Part shown: one piece after another, positions 61,200 through 64,000 of the stretch
How the letters are laid out: each line of letters opens with the position of its first letter
How positions within the stretch are numbered: the stretch's first letter is position 1
The notes under the pieces: generated by a model
The model's input: only the letters and a program-made list of their open reading frames with translations
Told to the model about the DNA's origin: nothing
The model's database searches: none
Position numbers and translations under genes: made by a program
DNA from: Nocardia vulneris
GTDB lineage: Bacteria > Actinomycetota > Actinomycetes > Mycobacteriales > Mycobacteriaceae
DNA: 64,000 nt
Direction of reading: 5' to 3'
Assembly (NCBI RefSeq): GCF_001613425.1
Contig: NZ_BDCI01000048.1
Location: 1-64,000 of the forward strand

Positions 61200-62233
61200 G
61201 AGTTGATCCAAGCCCAGATCGTGTCGGCGAGTTCAGGTAGCTGCGCCGTATCGGTCCAGGTCAACGCCAGCACCGGCACCGAGGAGGCGAGTGCTGCCCA
61301 CCAATGGCCTTCATTCGCGCGGGACTGTTCATCGTTGTGCGGGAACAGATTCAGCCAGTCAGTCGCGAGTGCGTCCTCGCGACCGAAATCCAGATGCCGG
61401 CGCAGATGCCATCCATCGATGAGTGCGGGTGCTGGCTCGGCTGTGCGTGCGACGACGACGATATGGCCGATAGCGGCGGACGGGGCCGGTGCGCGGCCGA
61501 AGACCTGACCGACTTCTTCCGGTGTGAGTTCAACTTTGCCGTCTACCAGAGCGGGCCCCCGTGCAGGTGTCATGCGCGGCAATGCCTGCGCCAAGGGTCG
61601 AGATCCAGCCAGGCCCTGCGGGGTGAACCGCCATGCCAACGGCACCGCCGTCGCCTGCCAGCTCCGGCCGTTCGCTGTGACCATCGTGCGGTCACCCGCG
61701 ATCGGTGCCGCGTGGCGTTCGAGCAACGTGGTCAGCATGGTTGTTTTACCGGAGCCGGGCTTCCCTCCGATGAGTACGCCGGCGTCGCCAGCCAGGACTG
61801 ATCCGGCATGGACATCGACTCCGTCGCAACGGTTTTCGATGCCGCGCATGAGCAATTGGCGGATGACCCTAGTCCCGATCTTCGCTGCGATGTCGCAGTC
61901 GTCGCCGGTCACGGCGATCGAGCCCGGCACGGTGTCGATCATGTGGTCATATGTCCACTCCGGTAGCAGGATTTCGTGGTCGTCGACGGTCCAGACCAGG
62001 TAGCGGTTTCCTGGGTGGGCTGTTCGACAACTGATAGGCTGCCGGGCGGTGAACAGTCGGCGGGCAACGTCGATGGCATGCGAGTCGCAGGCGATTGTCA
62101 CGGTCACGTCCGGTTGCCGGTCAGTTCGCGCGATGACGAATGGAGCGAGGTAGGTTCGCATTCGGTCGGCCACCGCGTTGCTGGCGATCACCGCACACCG
62201 ACAGCCCGCGAGGTCGAGAAGCTGCGCTGTCAT
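61196..62233 (-). CDS. HPr-kinase-like P-loop protein
   Basis: 345 residues from ATG 62233 (ATGA with the glycosyltransferase stop). The second half has Walker A VLIGGKPGSGKTTMLTTLLE near 180-199, APIAGDRTMV, and PLAWRFTPQGLAG. The N-terminal region has LLPEWTYDHMID. HprK-like proteins are serine kinases, and homologues occur in RiPP and glycan loci; the target here is unknown. Confidence 0.75.
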   Translation of the reverse strand: MTAQLLDLAGCRCAVIASNAVADRMRTYLAPFVIARTDRQPDVTVTIACDSHAIDVARRLFTARQPISCRTAHPGNRYLVWTVDDHEILLPEWTYDHMIDTVPGSIAVTGDDCDIAAKIGTRVIRQLLMRGIENRCDGVDVHAGSVLAGDAGVLIGGKPGSGKTTMLTTLLERHAAPIAGDRTMVTANGRSWQATAVPLAWRFTPQGLAGSRPLAQALPRMTPARGPALVDGKVELTPEEVGQVFGRAPAPSAAIGHIVVVARTAEPAPALIDGWHLRRHLDFGREDALATDWLNLFPHNDEQSRANEGHWWAALASSVPVLALTWTDTAQLPELADTIWAWINS

Positions 62234-63480
62234 CGCCGACCACTCCATGCAGGGACTGACGACATGTGAACTGCGCGACCGGGTTCCGTGTGGCGAGGAG
62301 TGCCGAGCGCGCCCTGTGCGGCGTGCTCGGATCGCCACCGCGGTGCCGCAATCCGACCGGGCTCGGTCAGCGCCAGATCGCGTGCAGGCATCGGCAACCA
62401 GATGCGGCAACGATGCACCAGCTCCGCTGCGATCTGATGCCATGACAGCTCATCCTCCACGGTGCCACGTCCGGCCAAGCCGAGGTCGTCGAGCAGCATC
62501 GGGTCCTTCATCAGGGACGCGATCCGCATCGCCCAACGGTCCAGGTCGTCGTCGACGACGACACCGGGATGTGCTGGCGGCAGACCAGCCACTGCCTCAG
62601 TGGTCGCCAGAACTGGCAGACCGGCGGCCATGTAGTCGAGGACCTTCATTTTCGAACCGGCTCCGGCAGTCAGCGGTGCCAATCCCAATGTCGCATCGCG
62701 TAATGCCATCTCGATTGATGGTGCGGGGCCGAGGAATTCGAGCCCTGCTTCATCACGCGTAAGGGCGGCTGGCCCGCGGCCGATCACCTGGACCCGGGCC
62801 TGCGGGCACAGCTCACGCAACCTCGGCCGGACTCGGTCGCGAAGATGTTCGATCGCAAGCTGATTCGGCCGATAGAACAGATTCCCGACGAAGACCAGCC
62901 GTTGGCTGTTCCAGCTCGGTCCCCAGTAGGAGGAGGGTTCGGCTCCATTCGGAACCAGCTCGACCCGCTCGGGAGGGACATCTGCGCGAAGGGCGAGTAT
63001 GAGTTCTCTTTCTGCGCAAGCGATCACGAAATCGCTGACGTCAAAAGCCCTGCGCTGCACTCGAGCCAGGCGGGCGATCTCACCAAGCGGTTCCTGCAAA
63101 CTGTGCGCCAACGCCGCATCGTCATCGTGCACGTCGTAAAGCAGCCGCGCGTGCAGCCGATCCGCCAGGGGGCGACCGACCACGAGGAGCGCTTGCGCTT
63201 CGCAGACCACGACCACATCGACCTCGACCCCAATCGCCCCGGCCAGTACCGCCGGGTCGTAGTAGTCGTGCGGATGCACGAGCACGACATCGATGGGCCA
63301 ATCCGACGCAGTCCAGTAATCGTTGCCACGATCGCACAAGGCCAACGTCACCTGAGCACCCGACCGCCGCGTGTGTTCGGCCAACGCAAGCACTCTTGCC
63401 GGCGTGCCCGCGAGCGCATATCCGCGCTCGATGTTCGGGGAGTCAAGCAAGAACAACAGGTTCGGAGACGGCACGTTCAC
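62230..63480 (-). CDS. Glycosyltransferase family 4-like protein
   Basis: 416 residues from GTG 63480, chosen because GGAGG lies six bases before it, over ATG 63507. The C-terminal domain has VELVPNGAEPSSYWG, RLVFVGNLFYRPN, VQVIGRGPAAL, EFLGPAPSIEMALRDA and GAGSKMKVLDYMAAGLPVLA, the nucleotide-sugar site of GT4 enzymes. The acceptor is unknown. First gene of a coupled operon with two P-loop kinases. Confidence 0.88.
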   Translation of the reverse strand: MNVPSPNLLFLLDSPNIERGYALAGTPARVLALAEHTRRSGAQVTLALCDRGNDYWTASDWPIDVVLVHPHDYYDPAVLAGAIGVEVDVVVVCEAQALLVVGRPLADRLHARLLYDVHDDDAALAHSLQEPLGEIARLARVQRRAFDVSDFVIACAERELILALRADVPPERVELVPNGAEPSSYWGPSWNSQRLVFVGNLFYRPNQLAIEHLRDRVRPRLRELCPQARVQVIGRGPAALTRDEAGLEFLGPAPSIEMALRDATLGLAPLTAGAGSKMKVLDYMAAGLPVLATTEAVAGLPPAHPGVVVDDDLDRWAMRIASLMKDPMLLDDLGLAGRGTVEDELSWHQIAAELVHRCRIWLPMPARDLALTEPGRIAAPRWRSEHAAQGALGTPRHTEPGRAVHMSSVPAWSGRR

Positions 63481-64000
63481 GACGCCTCCTCGTGCTTCGA
63501 TAGACATTCAGGCAACAACTGACTGTTCCTAACCTGTTGCAGGAAGGTATTTTTCGGACGTGTTCTCAAGTTCGAAGCTGGGCGCCAGGGTTCCTCAGGG
63601 GCCGAACCTAGCGTGAATTCCGTTGCAGCCAAATGAATTCAGCTTCCGGCGACTGGAACCCCATCAGTCATTCAGCTCTTGACCTTGGCTCGCTACTTCG
63701 TCGTCCACCATCGCATTCCCGGGTACTGGCAGACACCTGTGTGACCGTTCGACGGCCGCCTGAATTGTGGGTAACCGTGAACTGTGCCGCAGTTCTATTC
63801 GGCCCGACTTTGCCCATTGCGATGGGTAATCTGAGGGCGCCCACGTTGTCTCCGGCTCGGAAAGGCCACCCTGTGGAAGCCTCGGCAACCCCGCCGGACA
63901 GGAACTCCAGACGGTCGAACCGCCAGCTCAGCCCTCAAGCGCGCGGCCGGACAATGGCTGCTGTGGGCCGCAAGCTGTGGAGTGAACTGGGCTCGGTGAC
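63481..64000. other. End of the window, no gene seen
   Basis: 520 bases upstream of the glycosyltransferase gene; a minus-strand frame at 63664-63888 has no ribosome site or family resemblance. The promoter of the glycosyltransferase operon should lie here. Confidence 0.45.

Overview
The window is high-GC actinobacterial DNA, most likely from Nocardia or a close mycolic-acid relative. The pointers are an AftC-type arabinofuranosyltransferase homologue, an MspA-family porin, a cutinase, Scr1/DUF5753-DUF397 regulator pairs and a T4SS of the actinobacterial PrgI-VirB4 type. Everything here is read by eye from sequence; family names come from memory of conserved motifs and no search was run.

Region 1 (1-10 kb) is the edge of a secondary-metabolism locus. 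It has the C-terminal KR-ACP-docking end of a modular polyketide synthase, a SAM methyltransferase, a P450 with its 3Fe-4S ferredoxin, an unusually AT-rich AftC-like membrane glycosyltransferase, a decayed type I-E-like CRISPR array without cas genes, and a PAS-like protein with a second P450 on the minus strand.

Region 2 (10-34 kb) is accessory DNA. A three-gene operon encodes two membrane proteins and a ParA-like/SARP-like fusion. It is followed by a GNAT enzyme, an FRG-domain protein and an IS5-family element that has interrupted the 3' end of a small membrane-protein gene. A minus-strand operon encodes an MspA-like porin, a small membrane protein, a secreted polymorphic toxin with a REase-fold tip, and an Imm7 immunity protein. 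A plus-strand series holds a MoxR-like ATPase, a metallopeptidase-VWA protein, a cutinase, a winged-helix protein, a RAMA/zinc-ribbon protein and small unknowns.

Region 3 (33-47.5 kb) is a conjugation module on the minus strand: sigma-like protein, VirB2-like pilin, VirB6/TrbL, PrgI-VirB4, VirD4/TraG, Replic_Relax protein, SLT-NlpC/P60 hydrolase and a zinc-ribbon mini-protein, mostly translationally coupled. Divergent from it is a DNA methyltransferase preceded by a catalytically degenerate paralogue. No canonical relaxase or integrase lies in the window, so plasmid versus ICE cannot be decided.

Region 4 (47.9-64 kb) holds defence-like and conserved actinobacterial clusters. These are a TIGR02391 protein, a secreted I36 inhibitor, a STAND NB-ARC-TPR protein with a small partner, and a UDG-like protein. 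A compact nine-gene minus-strand operon (HhH-GPD-like glycosylase, DUF4254, a 36-residue peptide, a Nudix-like protein without its Nudix box, ATP-binding protein and others) lies divergent from a DUF5753/DUF397 regulator pair. The window ends with a Nudix hydrolase, an APH-like kinase and a coupled glycosyltransferase-HprK-like-P-loop kinase operon.

The strongest candidates for something undescribed are the nine-gene operon (53.4-57.6 kb), the porin-toxin-immunity operon (18.0-21.4 kb), and the RAMA/zinc-ribbon/pseudo-methyltransferase set carried with the conjugation genes.
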